From a bacterium (lineage in GTDB: Bacteria; Pseudomonadota; Gammaproteobacteria; Pseudomonadales; Moraxellaceae), in contig JAQSDB010000002.1 in assembly GCA_029945725.1 (NCBI GenBank), forward strand, positions 620,001 through 684,000: a DNA stretch of 64,000 bases, in the 5' to 3' direction. The notes under the pieces are model-generated. The model worked only from the letters and a program-made list of their open reading frames with translations, ran no database searches and had not been told where the DNA came from. The position numbers and the translations under genes were made by a program. Below, in pieces: positions 52,762 to 62,018 of the stretch (the first letter of the stretch is position 1; every line of letters starts with the position of its first letter).

Positions 52762-53892
52762 TTAAATCGCCGCACCAGCCTCTGCCCTTGCGCGGGAGGT
52801 TGCGCTTGCTGCTGCATGCATGCGATTGGCGCGCTTGAAGGTGCCGAAATCATTGAAGCGCACACCGTTCTCGCGCAGCAAGGGATAAAGACCGGATGCA
52901 ATCGCCTGGCGGATGTAGAACGGATCGCGCACGACGAAGTGGTGAATGGCGTGAGTGCCGGCAAAGTTGAAGCAGAAAAGGTGCAGGGGAATTGCCCAGG
53001 GCGTGGTCCATACCTGGCACTGCTGCACGATATTGCCTTTTTCCACGTCGCCGTAGTAATGCATGTTCGAGCTGACAAAGTGCAGGCTGAAGGTGCGCAG
53101 GGCATTGGGGGCGCACAACACCACCACCAGAAAATTCACGCCGTGCATGGTGGCCTGAAGCAGTGCCGGAACCGTGACCTCAATGCCCGTGGCGGTCAGG
53201 GCAAGCAGGCCGACGTGATAAACGATAAAGCCATGCCAGAGGGCATAGTGAATAAAGCCCAGCGGGAAATAACCCCATACGTTTTCACGGCGGATCTGGC
53301 GCGCTTCTTCACGGGTTTTGGCTTCGGAACGGATAAAGATTTTCAGCATTTTAATGGTGGCAACGGGACGCAGGTATATGGCCAGCATGTTGTCGCCGGT
53401 CATGAGCAGGCGCTTGATGCCCCACGGCTCACCATTGGTAATGCCGCGCTCTTCCAGATCGGATTCGGTGCCGGAAAACTTGTGGTGATGGATGTGCAGG
53501 CGCCGGCGTACCCAGGGGCTGATGGTGCTGGGGCGGAACAGCCATACGCCCGCCATCATGAAATCGTTCCAGAACCTGCTCTTGCGGAAATACATCGAGT
53601 GAATGAGGTCATGCTCCAGTTCATGCAGAAAAGACATGAAGAGGGCCGCCACCGGAATCGCCACATACCAGGCAATGCTGCCCATGGCATAAGCGACGGC
53701 ATTGCCGATGATGGCGGCAATGCTGAGCAGGAAAATGCTCATGCCGATCAGGCTCTGGTTTTTTTCCAGCCAGGGATGGCGGGCGCGCAGTGCGTTGCCG
53801 GCATCCATGATGCCCTGGCGAATGCGCTGGCTGCGCAGGGCATCTTCAGGATTGATGCGCTGCTCGGATGGCAGACGGGATTGAGCGGTCAT
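52762..53892 (-). CDS. Membrane fatty acid desaturase / hydroxylase
   Basis: A 376-residue integral membrane di-iron enzyme. Histidine boxes are HELEHDLIH (His90, 94, 98), RRLHIHHHKF (His133-137) and a distal HAIHHF near residue 322, the pattern of acyl desaturases and related hydroxylases. About four membrane segments are present (near residues 48-85, 110-125, 218-240 and 255-275). It probably desaturates acyl chains in the membrane. The ATG at 53892 has GAGGGA eight bases upstream. It is divergent from an AraC-type regulator gene, the likely controller. Confidence 0.87.
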   Translation of the reverse strand: MTAQSRLPSEQRINPEDALRSQRIRQGIMDAGNALRARHPWLEKNQSLIGMSIFLLSIAAIIGNAVAYAMGSIAWYVAIPVAALFMSFLHELEHDLIHSMYFRKSRFWNDFMMAGVWLFRPSTISPWVRRRLHIHHHKFSGTESDLEERGITNGEPWGIKRLLMTGDNMLAIYLRPVATIKMLKIFIRSEAKTREEARQIRRENVWGYFPLGFIHYALWHGFIVYHVGLLALTATGIEVTVPALLQATMHGVNFLVVVLCAPNALRTFSLHFVSSNMHYYGDVEKGNIVQQCQVWTTPWAIPLHLFCFNFAGTHAIHHFVVRDPFYIRQAIASGLYPLLRENGVRFNDFGTFKRANRMHAAASATSRARAEAGAAI

Positions 53893-54012
53893 GATGATTC
53901 CCTCGGTGACGCGGGCGTATTTCCCGTCAGCATCCGGGAGCCCTGTTGTTTGTTGATGGTAGGCTAGGGGCAGCCAGACGTTTATGCTTTGCCGAAACCG
54001 CCAGCTTGTTGA

Positions 54013-54029
54013 CCGAACCCGCCGTTCGG
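54013..54029. promoter_or_regulatory. Inverted repeat between the desaturase and its regulator gene
   Basis: CCGAAC-N5-GTTCGG lies in the 218-bp divergent spacer. It may be an operator for one of the genes; nothing else supports this. Confidence 0.3.
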
Positions 54030-54110
54030 CACAGGCCGCCAGAAGAAATGCCACCAGAACAGGCGCCGAAGGCCGCCAGAGCCTGGCACCAACAACAAGA
54101 AGAACACGTC

Positions 54111-55106
54111 ATGCTGGGAACTTTTCAGAACTGGATGCTGATTCTGGAGCGCACCGTACGCGCCGGTGGCCACGAGTTGTCGACCGGCCTTGCGGCGGCG
54201 GGGCTGGAGTTGCCGGAAAAGGGCTCGGGGCGCCTGCCCATTGATCTCACCCGTCGTATCTGGACGGTGGCAGAGACGGTGAGCGCTGATCCGGTGCTGG
54301 GCCTGTCCATGCTCAAGCAGATTGATTTTACCGATTTCGGCGAGCTGGGCGTGGTGATGATTGCCGGCGGCAGCCTGCCACAGGTGATGGATCGTATTGC
54401 CCGCTTTCATCGCCTGCTCACCGATGTGATGTATTACGAGATCAGCGAGGACGATGACACCCTGACGATCACCATCCACACCAATGGTGATCCGCACTGG
54501 CGTGCCGTGGAGTTTGCCTGCGCCCTGATCATCAATCTCCTGCGCTTTCGCCTCAGTCCCCCTCCCAGCCCGTTGTCCGTTTCTCTGGCCTTCAATAATC
54601 CCGCGGGCCAGAGTGCCTACGAGCAGTATTTTGCCTGCCCGGTAGAGCAGGATGCGTCATCGACCACGCTGGTATTGCCCCTGAACGGGTATCGTGAGGC
54701 CCCCATGGGCTCCGAAGTGGCCCGTCAGTTCGAGCCCCTGCTCGAGCAGCGCCTGGCGTTGCTGGAAAGCGATGCCAGCTGGTCCTCAAAGGTATCCCGG
54801 CTCATCCGCCAGCGTCTGGCAGACGCCGAGCCGACGCTGGCGGATATAGCGGCCAGTCTGCATGTCAGTACGCGCAGCCTGCAGCGCCATCTCGGCAGTG
54901 AAGGCAAAAGCTTCCAGGAAGTACTGGACGAGACCCGTCGCGAGATTGCCAGGCTGTGGCTGTCCGGTGCGGCGGGCAATTTGCGCTCACTGACCGAGCT
55001 GGCACTGCTGCTGGGCTTTTCCAGCAGCAGTGCTTTCTCCCGGGCTTTCCGGCGCTGGTTTGACATGACGCCGGGGCAGGCCGCCAAAGAAAAGGATTTG
55101 CGCTGA
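54111..55106 (+). CDS. AraC-family regulator with arabinose-binding-type N-terminal domain
   Basis: A 331-residue regulator. The N-terminal 190 residues match the PF12625-type (OruR/ArgR-like) ligand domain, for example FGELGVVMIAGGSLPQVMDRI. Two helix-turn-helix motifs follow: LADIAASLHVSTRSLQRHL and LTELALLLGFSSSSAFSRAF. The ATG at 54111 is chosen; the open frame upstream is not family-like. It is divergent from the desaturase gene and is probably its regulator. Its architecture is the same as the protein at 59346-60404, so the two are likely paralogues. Confidence 0.88.
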   Translation: MLGTFQNWMLILERTVRAGGHELSTGLAAAGLELPEKGSGRLPIDLTRRIWTVAETVSADPVLGLSMLKQIDFTDFGELGVVMIAGGSLPQVMDRIARFHRLLTDVMYYEISEDDDTLTITIHTNGDPHWRAVEFACALIINLLRFRLSPPPSPLSVSLAFNNPAGQSAYEQYFACPVEQDASSTTLVLPLNGYREAPMGSEVARQFEPLLEQRLALLESDASWSSKVSRLIRQRLADAEPTLADIAASLHVSTRSLQRHLGSEGKSFQEVLDETRREIARLWLSGAAGNLRSLTELALLLGFSSSSAFSRAFRRWFDMTPGQAAKEKDLR

Positions 55107-55295
55107 GCTCTGGCAGCATGAGGTAAAAAACGTGATGACAGTCACATTCCGGGGTGCTGCCGCCGCGTTCATCCGCATGATCTGTCAGTCTTCGGGAAAG
55201 TCTTGCCCAGGCCCTTGGCCTTTGGCAGGTTATTAAAATAAAAAAGGATGCAATGACCTTGCGGCCAGGATGCCGCGACCTGACGGGGTTCCTTC

Positions 55296-57371
55296 ATGTC
55301 GCTTACGCTGCTCCTGGTAAGCCTTCTGGTCATCATGACCGTTGTGACTGCATTGTTGCTCTGGCTCCTGCGGCAGGGTCGCAAGCAGCAATCTGCAGTT
55401 TCCGCCCGCTGTCATGCCAGTGAGGCGCAATATCGCCAGTTCATGGTGGTGGCCGATCTCGCCGTGGCCGTGCTTGATGAATCCTGCCATGTGGTTGACT
55501 GGAATCCTTCTCTCGAAAAGCTCTATGGGCACTCCCGTACGCAGGCACTGGGCCAGCCATTTTTCCTGGATTATGCCCCGCCGGGTGACGGTGCAGCCCT
55601 GACGGCGCGCGTCATGGCCATGCGCGGTAGTGACGAGGTGTTTGAATTCACCTTTGCGACTCCGCAAACAGGCAATGCCGCGCCGCGCCAGATGTGCTGG
55701 CGGGCCCGGCATTTCACGGATGTACGTGACAATCGCCGTTATCTTTCGCTGATCGGCAACGATGTTACGGCCCTGGAGTCGGTGCTTGAGCTCCTCGCCG
55801 GCAGTGAAACACGCTTTCGTACCATGTTTGAATCGGTGCCGGTGGCACTGGCGCTGATTGATCCTGAAGGCCGGTTGCGCATGGTGAACAGCGAGTGCGC
55901 GGCGTTTTTCGGTTTTGACGCCCCCGAGCAGATGGTGGCCCTCAATGTGCAGGAGCTGATTCATCCGGATGACCAGCATGCCAGCGCAACGGCACTGGCA
56001 TCCTTGCGTACGCGTGCTGAAACCCTCTACCAGATGGAAACCTGTTATGTGCGCCGCGATGGTGTGGCGCGCTGGGGCAATGCTCGTGGTGTGCTGGTCG
56101 AGATGGCACCCGGGGAATCCTATTTCCTCGCGCAGATCAGTGATGTGCATGAGCGCAAGCAAACCGAACGTGCCCTGATGGAAAGCGAGCGTCGTCTTGC
56201 CACCCTGATTGCGAATCTGTCCGGTGCGGTTTACCGCTATGTCCTGGCCTCCGGACAAAACCAGCTGCACCACGATCTCGTGCCGGAATTTTTAAGCGAC
56301 GGTGTGGAGGCCCTGACCGGAAAAACGCATGCGCTGTTCATGCATCGTGATGCGCCGCAGGCGCTGGGGCGGCTGATTTTTGCCGAAGATCGTCCCGAGG
56401 TGGTCAAGGTACTGAACGATGCCATGGCGGGTGATGGCCGTTTCCAGGTGATTTATCGCCTGCACCACGGCAGTAGTGGCTTGCGCTGGATTGCCGAGCA
56501 CGGACTGGTCTGGCAGCACCTTGATGGCAGCTGGACCGTGGACGGGCATCTCACCGATATCACGGGCGAACGTCAGGCGCGGGAAGCCGAGCAGGTTTAC
56601 CGTGCACTGGTCGCCGATACGCATGCCGGCTACCTCTGTCTGCACCCTTCCGGCCGCGTGCTGGATGTGAATGAGCCCTTCTGCCGCATGCTGGGTCAGG
56701 AGACTCCTGAGCAGATATGCGGGCGGGCGCTGGAGCTGGTGCTGACAGCAGGCCATGCTGACAATGTGCGGCAGTTTCTTGAGCGTGTACTGGGCGAGGG
56801 TGGCATCCATGATGTCGAGTTTGCCTATACGCGTGCGGATGGTCAGCGCATGCATCTGCTGATTAATGCGATTGCCACGCAGGATGGTGAAAACAGGGTC
56901 GTCAAGTGTCTGCTCGTCGATATCAGCCGCGCCAAGCATGCCGAACATGCGCGTCGTGAATCGGAAATCCGCTATCGCAGTCTTTTCGATACCAGTATCA
57001 ACGGGATCTGTTTTATTTCCCTGAATGGACATATTGAAACGGCCAATCCGGCTTTTTGTCATCTGCTGGGTTATGCCGGCACGGGAGAGGGATTGCTGGG
57101 CAGAACCTTGCACGACATAACGGCTGCGGTGTCACACGAAATTGATGCGACGGCGCGTGAACAAATCATGATGCGGGGCTGGTGTGACTCCTATCGCAAG
57201 GAGTTTCATGATGTGAATGGCCATCCTGTGCCGGTGTCGATTCAGGCATGGCTGGTGCGTGATGAAAATGAAGTGCCGCAACGCATCATGTGCATGACGC
57301 GTGATATCACTGACATTTCACGCATGGAAGCGGATCGTAATGATCTGGAGAAAAGCCTGTTGCAGGCGTAA
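55296..57371 (+). CDS. Membrane-anchored multi-PAS protein without an output domain
   Basis: A 691-residue protein with one N-terminal membrane segment (about residues 2-26) and about five PAS/PAC units (from about residues 43, 170, 296, 425 and 553). Typical PAC ends are seen, such as YFLAQISDVHERKQTERAL, GHLTDITGERQAREAE and MCMTRDITDIS. After the last PAS the protein ends with DRNDLEKSLLQA, a helix that in relatives leads into a GGDEF, EAL or kinase domain. None follows in any frame before the next gene. It may sense a ligand and act through a partner, or be a truncated sensor. Confidence 0.85.
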   Translation: MSLTLLLVSLLVIMTVVTALLLWLLRQGRKQQSAVSARCHASEAQYRQFMVVADLAVAVLDESCHVVDWNPSLEKLYGHSRTQALGQPFFLDYAPPGDGAALTARVMAMRGSDEVFEFTFATPQTGNAAPRQMCWRARHFTDVRDNRRYLSLIGNDVTALESVLELLAGSETRFRTMFESVPVALALIDPEGRLRMVNSECAAFFGFDAPEQMVALNVQELIHPDDQHASATALASLRTRAETLYQMETCYVRRDGVARWGNARGVLVEMAPGESYFLAQISDVHERKQTERALMESERRLATLIANLSGAVYRYVLASGQNQLHHDLVPEFLSDGVEALTGKTHALFMHRDAPQALGRLIFAEDRPEVVKVLNDAMAGDGRFQVIYRLHHGSSGLRWIAEHGLVWQHLDGSWTVDGHLTDITGERQAREAEQVYRALVADTHAGYLCLHPSGRVLDVNEPFCRMLGQETPEQICGRALELVLTAGHADNVRQFLERVLGEGGIHDVEFAYTRADGQRMHLLINAIATQDGENRVVKCLLVDISRAKHAEHARRESEIRYRSLFDTSINGICFISLNGHIETANPAFCHLLGYAGTGEGLLGRTLHDITAAVSHEIDATAREQIMMRGWCDSYRKEFHDVNGHPVPVSIQAWLVRDENEVPQRIMCMTRDITDISRMEADRNDLEKSLLQA

Positions 57372-57436
57372 GAAAAGAGTGCCGCCTGCAAGTCGGCCGG
57401 CGGCACTGTGCATCCTTCAGTAATATTCTTTCCGCT

Positions 57437-57880
57437 TTATGCCGGGCGGTCTGCCCACACGAATTTCATTTCTTCCGAATCGGCAAACGCTTCGCGCAAA
57501 CGTCCCTGCATCATTTCCAGATTGTCCGGCGTGTAGGCCTGTGCCGGGTGCTTGCCCCATACCGGAGCGGGCCAGGCAGCATCGTTTTCATAGCGCGCAA
57601 CATGATGCAGATGCAGTTGCGGCACCATATTCCCCAGAGCGGCGATATTGATCTTGTCGGCATTGAAGTGCCGGGAAAGACGCTCGCTGACCCAGCTCGA
57701 CTCGCGCAGCAGCTGTTGCTGGTCCTCGGTACTCAGCTCGAAAATTTCCCGCCGGTTTTCCTGTCTGGGCACCAGTACCAGCCAGGGGTAATGCATGTCA
57801 TTCATGAGCAGGCAATGGCTGAGCGGAAAGTCGCCCAGCAGCAGCGTGTCGGCAGCAAGGCGGGGATGCAGGGAGAACAT
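57437..57880 (-). CDS. HIT-family hydrolase
   Basis: A 147-residue HIT-domain protein with the histidine triad PQLHLHHVARYE and the MNDMHYPWLVLVPR segment for nucleotide binding. It probably hydrolyses a nucleotide phosphoester or phosphoramidate. It differs from HinT by a longer C-terminal part (EMKFVWADRPA), found in a group of proteobacterial HIT proteins. No operon partner is obvious; the SDR gene upstream on the same strand is separated by 213 bp and a terminator. Confidence 0.86.
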   Translation of the reverse strand: MFSLHPRLAADTLLLGDFPLSHCLLMNDMHYPWLVLVPRQENRREIFELSTEDQQQLLRESSWVSERLSRHFNADKINIAALGNMVPQLHLHHVARYENDAAWPAPVWGKHPAQAYTPDNLEMMQGRLREAFADSEEMKFVWADRPA

Positions 57881-58004
57881 GGCGGATTCTGCGCAGGGAA
57901 GATCCTTGCACTATAACATTGCAGGGCGGTCGCGGCAGTCCAGGTGCGGCATCATGAACAACGCAGGTACCCAGGTGGCGGTACTGATGCGCTGGCGGGA
58001 AGAC

Positions 58005-58037
58005 AAAAAAAGGGGCGGCCCATGGCCGCCCCAAAAA
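58005..58037 (-). terminator. Terminator after the MFE-2-like SDR gene
   Basis: GGGGCGGCC-CAT-GGCCGCCCC, a 9-bp GC stem; reading leftward it is followed by T7. It lies about 57 bp after the stop codon. Confidence 0.82.
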
Positions 58038-58093
58038 CCAGCGTCACCTTGCGGTGCTCCGGATAGCTCATCCTGCATGCGCAGGAAAAAAAC

Positions 58094-58996
58094 CTAGCGT
58101 TTTTGCAGATTGGAAAACATGTCCAGCATGGCTTCCTGCACCGTGGCCGGATGGGATGCATCGGTGAAGTCCGTGATCTGCCCCCAGCGCTCGGCCACAT
58201 TGTCCGGCGAAATACCGTTGCCGAGATCAAAGGTAACGCCGCGTGAGCGCTCCCAGCGCAGCTTGGCCATATAGCCCGCACCCACTTCGTAAACATTGCC
58301 GCTGTTGTCCTGATTGGCCTCCGAGGCCAGCCACAGTACCAGCGGACTGACGTATTCGGGTTTCAGTTGCGCAACGATGTCGGCAGGCATGATGGTTTCC
58401 GTCATGCGCGAGCCAGCCACGGGTGCAATCGTGTTCACCAGAATGTTTTTGGCACGCCCTTCAATCGCCAGGGTTTGCGCCAGACCGTGCAGGCCCAGCT
58501 TGGCCATGGCGTAATTGGCCTGGCCGAAATTGCCGTACAGGCCGGCGGCGGATGCGGTGAAAATGATGCGGCCGTAGTTCTGGTTGCGCAGATGATCCCA
58601 GGCGGCGCGGGTAACCTTGTAGGCGCCCTGCACATGCACCTGATACACCAGATCCCAGTCGGCATCCGTCATCTTGTGAAAGGATTTGTCACGCAGGATG
58701 CCGGCATTGTTGACGAGGATGTCGATGCGGCCGAAATTATCCAGCGCGGTCTGTACGATCTTTTCACCGTCCAGTACCGAATCGTAATTCGCCACAGCCT
58801 CGCCACCCGCCAGGACGATTTCATCGACGACTTTCTGTGCGGGGGTCTGGCTGGCACCTTCACCGGTGTGCGAGGTTCCCACATCATTCACCACGACCTT
58901 GGCACCGCGCGCCGCAAAGGCCAGCGCATGCGAACGTCCGAGGCCGCCGCCGGCGCCAGTGACGATGACGACGCGATCATCAAAACGGATTTTCAT
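58094..58996 (-). CDS. SDR-family (3R)-hydroxyacyl-CoA dehydrogenase-like protein
   Basis: A 300-residue classical SDR. The cofactor loop VTGAGGGLGRS is at residues 13-23; NNAG at 96-99; catalytic Ser149, Tyr162 and Lys166 (NYAMAK). VVNDVG after the second strand suggests NAD preference. The long spacer around residues 40-60 and the C-terminal VYEVGAGYMAKLRWERS segment are those of the dehydrogenase half of peroxisomal MFE-2, a (3R)-hydroxyacyl-CoA dehydrogenase. It probably acts in lipid or sterol side-chain oxidation. It is divergent from an AraC-type regulator. Confidence 0.88.
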   Translation of the reverse strand: MKIRFDDRVVIVTGAGGGLGRSHALAFAARGAKVVVNDVGTSHTGEGASQTPAQKVVDEIVLAGGEAVANYDSVLDGEKIVQTALDNFGRIDILVNNAGILRDKSFHKMTDADWDLVYQVHVQGAYKVTRAAWDHLRNQNYGRIIFTASAAGLYGNFGQANYAMAKLGLHGLAQTLAIEGRAKNILVNTIAPVAGSRMTETIMPADIVAQLKPEYVSPLVLWLASEANQDNSGNVYEVGAGYMAKLRWERSRGVTFDLGNGISPDNVAERWGQITDFTDASHPATVQEAMLDMFSNLQKR

Positions 58997-59345
58997 GGTT
59001 ATTCTCCCGTTGGGTCGACTACGTTGCCGGCATGAAGCCCGGTTCGTGAATCTGGCGTGCCACTGATGGATTCGTCAGGAAGCGATTCCGGCCTGTGCCG
59101 GAGTCGCGAGCCGGGCAGAAGCGCAAGGCCCTTTCCCGGCAAGTGCTTGATGCCGGGGAGTCTGTGCTGTGCCTGTGTGAGCGCCAATGACGGCTTAGCC
59201 CAAAATGACTGACAATAACGTTCAGCATGAACGCTGTCCTTGCGCGGCCCTGATGCGCTCCCCGGGGGCTTCTGATAACCTTCTGATTTCCAAGGACAAA
59301 GAATGCAGGCCATGAACAGGCATCCGGGCCTGCAACGGGGATCGC
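58997..59345. other. Divergent SDR / AraC-type regulator intergenic region
   Basis: About 350 bp without a gene. It should hold both promoters. The best structure is the CGTTCA-N3-TGAACG palindrome at 59219-59233. No other motif stands out. Confidence 0.5.
59219..59233. promoter_or_regulatory. 15-bp dyad, candidate operator
   Basis: CGTTCA-GCA-TGAACG is perfectly symmetric about a 3-base centre, with GACA and TGTC a few bases outside. It lies between the SDR and the regulator gene, where a dimeric regulator would be expected to bind. Confidence 0.45.
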
Positions 59346-60404
59346 GTGAGTAGAGGCACCATCACTATCGCCTATGTGACACGGCTGCTGGCAGATTCGG
59401 CGCGTGAAGGCGTGGAGATTGCCGGGCTTTTTCGCGAGGCAGGCCTCGACACGGCCTTGCTGCAGCAGCCGGATGCCCGCATTTCCACCAGCGAGTTCAT
59501 CCGTCTTTTGCACATTGTCATGCGCCGCACCGAAGACGAATTCATCGGTCTCGGGCGCGGCACCAAATCCAAACCCGGTACGTTTTCGATGATGGCGCAT
59601 GCCGTGATCAACTGCCCGAATCTGGAAAAAGCCATACAGCGCTCGGCGCAGTTCTACCGGCTGGTGGATATGCCGCTGGAGTTGCGCCTGGAACGCGGCG
59701 CCACCGAGAGCCGGCTTTTCATGCAGGCCGATTCGCCTGAGCACAGCAATATCCTTGAAGCCATTATCTTCATTTCCCTGCGTTTCTGGAGCTGGCTGAC
59801 CGGCTGCAATCTGGAGCCCGTCGCCATCCAGCTCGATTTTCCCGAGCCGCCGCAGGCTTCGGAGTTCCGCAATATTTTCACTGCCAGGGTGAGCTATGAC
59901 AGTGCCAGCAATGTCATTGTTTTTCCCAGCAACTGGCTGTCCTTGCCGCTGGTGCAGAATCCGCTCTCGCTGTCGAAGTTTCTCAAGGATTCACTGACGC
60001 TGATCATTGTCGGCAACCGCCAGCCCATCGGTTTGCCGGAACAGATTCGCGCCATCATCTCCAAGGGTTACGGTAATGCCTTTCCGGATTTTGCCCAGGT
60101 CTGCGAAAAACTCAGCATGACGCCGCAAACCCTGAGGCGCCGTCTCAAGGAAGAAAGCACCAGTTACCAGGCTATCAAGGACAGTATTCGTCAGGATGCC
60201 GCCTGTTATTACCTGGGCAAGGAAGAGCTTTCGATTGACGAGATTGCCTTGATGATGGGCTTCTCTGAAGCCAGCTCTTTTCATCGTGCCTTCAAGAAAT
60301 GGACGGGGCAGACACCAGCCGCCTGGCGCCGTGCCTTCCTCGGTCTGCCACCGGAGATTGAGGAAAGCATTGACGACGATGACGAGGGCTGGGTGGCCGG
60401 TTAG
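59346..60404 (+). CDS. AraC-family regulator with arabinose-binding-type N-terminal domain
   Basis: A 352-residue regulator of the same type as the protein at 54111-55106. The N-terminal ligand domain opens IAYVTRLLADSAREGVEIAG and includes PGTFSMMAHAVINCPNLEKA. The C-terminal helix-turn-helix pair is FAQVCEKLSMTPQTLRRRL and IDEIALMMGFSEASSFHRAF. The tail is acidic (SIDDDDEG). It starts with GTG at 59346 without a clear ribosome-binding site. Divergence from the MFE-2-like SDR suggests control of acyl-CoA oxidation. Confidence 0.88.
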   Translation: MSRGTITIAYVTRLLADSAREGVEIAGLFREAGLDTALLQQPDARISTSEFIRLLHIVMRRTEDEFIGLGRGTKSKPGTFSMMAHAVINCPNLEKAIQRSAQFYRLVDMPLELRLERGATESRLFMQADSPEHSNILEAIIFISLRFWSWLTGCNLEPVAIQLDFPEPPQASEFRNIFTARVSYDSASNVIVFPSNWLSLPLVQNPLSLSKFLKDSLTLIIVGNRQPIGLPEQIRAIISKGYGNAFPDFAQVCEKLSMTPQTLRRRLKEESTSYQAIKDSIRQDAACYYLGKEELSIDEIALMMGFSEASSFHRAFKKWTGQTPAAWRRAFLGLPPEIEESIDDDDEGWVAG

Positions 60405-60487
60405 GCCGGATCAGGTTGCGGACCGTTTCTACCGGTCACGAGTTTGCGGTAGAGTCTGGCCCTTGTGCTTTTGCCTCCGGAATCTCC

Positions 60488-61357
60488 ATGCTCCACGAAA
60501 ACACCACGGCCCGTTTGCTCATCACCTGCCCGGACAAGCCCGGCATCGTCAGTGCAGTTTCCGGTTTTTTCTATAATCACGGCGCCAACATCACCGCTCT
60601 CGACCAGCACTCCACCGAGCCTGAGGGCGGTACCTATTTCATGCGTCTGGAGTTCCAGACACCGCATCTGGATATCTCGCGGCAGGTGCTGGCCGATACC
60701 TTCGCCGATGCCGTGGCCACGCGCTACAACATGAACTGGAGCATCAGTTATGCCGCCGACCTGAAAAAGGTCGCCATTCTGGTATCGAAATACGATCACG
60801 CCATGCTGGAGCTGCTCTGGCGCTGGTCGCGCGGCGCACTGCCCTGCGAGGTGGTGGCGGTCATCAGCAATCACGAGGATTTGCGCGCGGACGTGGAGTC
60901 CTTTGCTGTGCCGTTTCATCACGTAGTGGTGCATGGCGGCAACAAGGCCGGGGCCGAGGCGAAGGTGCAGTCACTGCTGGCCGATGCTGGCGTTGATCTG
61001 GTGGTGCTGGCGCGTTACATGCAGATTCTCAGCGCAGATTTTGTGGCGCAATGGCCGCAGCGCATCATCAATATCCATCATTCCTTTTTGCCGGCTTTTG
61101 TCGGTGCCAATCCCTATCAGCAGGCTTCCGATAAAGGCGTGAAACTGATTGGTGCCACCGCGCATTATGTGACGGCTGATCTGGATCAGGGCCCCATCAT
61201 TGAACAGGATGTGGACCGCGTATCGCATCGCGATGATGTGGAGATACTGCGCGACCTGGGACAGGATGTGGAACGCAATGTGCTGGCGCGCGCGGTGAAG
61301 TGGCATCTGGAAGACCGCATCATTGTGCACGGCAACAAAACCATCGTATTCAACTAG
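60488..61357 (+). CDS. purU: Formyltetrahydrofolate deformylase
   Basis: PurU hydrolyses 10-formyl-THF to formate and THF, supplying formate for PurT and balancing one-carbon pools. The 289-residue protein has an N-terminal ACT domain (LLITCPDKPGIVSAVSGFF) and a formyltransferase-like domain with VVLARYMQILS, NIHHSFLPAFVGANPY and the C-terminal RAVKWHLEDRIIVHGNKTIV. The start at 60488 is chosen over upstream in-frame codons that overlap the spacer. It is downstream of the AraC-type gene but probably has its own promoter. Confidence 0.94.
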   Translation: MLHENTTARLLITCPDKPGIVSAVSGFFYNHGANITALDQHSTEPEGGTYFMRLEFQTPHLDISRQVLADTFADAVATRYNMNWSISYAADLKKVAILVSKYDHAMLELLWRWSRGALPCEVVAVISNHEDLRADVESFAVPFHHVVVHGGNKAGAEAKVQSLLADAGVDLVVLARYMQILSADFVAQWPQRIINIHHSFLPAFVGANPYQQASDKGVKLIGATAHYVTADLDQGPIIEQDVDRVSHRDDVEILRDLGQDVERNVLARAVKWHLEDRIIVHGNKTIVFN

Positions 61358-61402
61358 CAGGCGTGATGGCAGTTTTGTACCACCGGCACGCAGGAGAAGG
61401 TC

Positions 61403-61879
61403 ATGAAGCTCACGGATTTTTCGCTCGGGACACTGACCGGAAAGGTGCTGGACCCTGCCATGCTGGAAGGCAAGGTGGTGTTGCTGGTGAATGTTGCCAG
61501 CCAGTGCGGGCTGACGCCGCAATACCGGGGTCTTGAAGCCTTGCAGAAGGAGTTCGCTGGCCGGGGTTTCACGGTGCTGGGCTTTCCCTGCAACCAGTTC
61601 GCGGGCCAGGAACCCGGTGATGCAGAAGAGATCCGGAATTTTTGCGACATGAATTATTCCATCACGTTTCCGCTGGGCGAAAAAATCGAGGTGAACGGGC
61701 CGGAGCGTGCACCGCTGTATGCCTGGCTGGCCGGAGAAACGGCGGCGTTTCCCGGCGACATCACCTGGAATTTCGAGAAGTTCCTGATCGGCCGTGATGG
61801 TGAAGTGAAAGCACGGTTTTCGCCGCGGACCACGCCGGAAGATCCGGCCATTCACGCCTCCATTGAGAGCCTGCTGTAA
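61403..61879 (+). CDS. Glutathione peroxidase family protein
   Basis: A 158-residue thiol-dependent peroxidase of the GPx/BtuE group. Cys35 in NVASQCGLT replaces selenocysteine. FPCNQFAGQEPG carries the catalytic Gln, and WNFEKFLIGRDG the Trp and Asn of the active site. It reduces hydrogen or lipid peroxides, probably with thioredoxin. An AGGAGAAGG lies just before the ATG. It is read in the same direction as purU, 45 bp downstream. Confidence 0.93.
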   Translation: MKLTDFSLGTLTGKVLDPAMLEGKVVLLVNVASQCGLTPQYRGLEALQKEFAGRGFTVLGFPCNQFAGQEPGDAEEIRNFCDMNYSITFPLGEKIEVNGPERAPLYAWLAGETAAFPGDITWNFEKFLIGRDGEVKARFSPRTTPEDPAIHASIESLL

Positions 61880-62018
61880 GGGATTGACCGCCGCCGTGTA
61901 CGTAAGCCAGCGCTAGTGTGTTTGCCGCCGTACTTTTCATTCTTGTCAGGGCTTTGTGCTTTGCCGCCTGCTGCGTGCCGTGCGAGGCTCGACGCGTTTT
62001 CACCAGAAAATAATTCCC

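Noticed and set aside
57379-57408. Hairpin after the PAS protein gene as a terminator
   Set aside because: AGTGCCGCC-N12-GGCGGCACT is a real dyad, but no T-run follows on either strand, so an intrinsic terminator is not supported.
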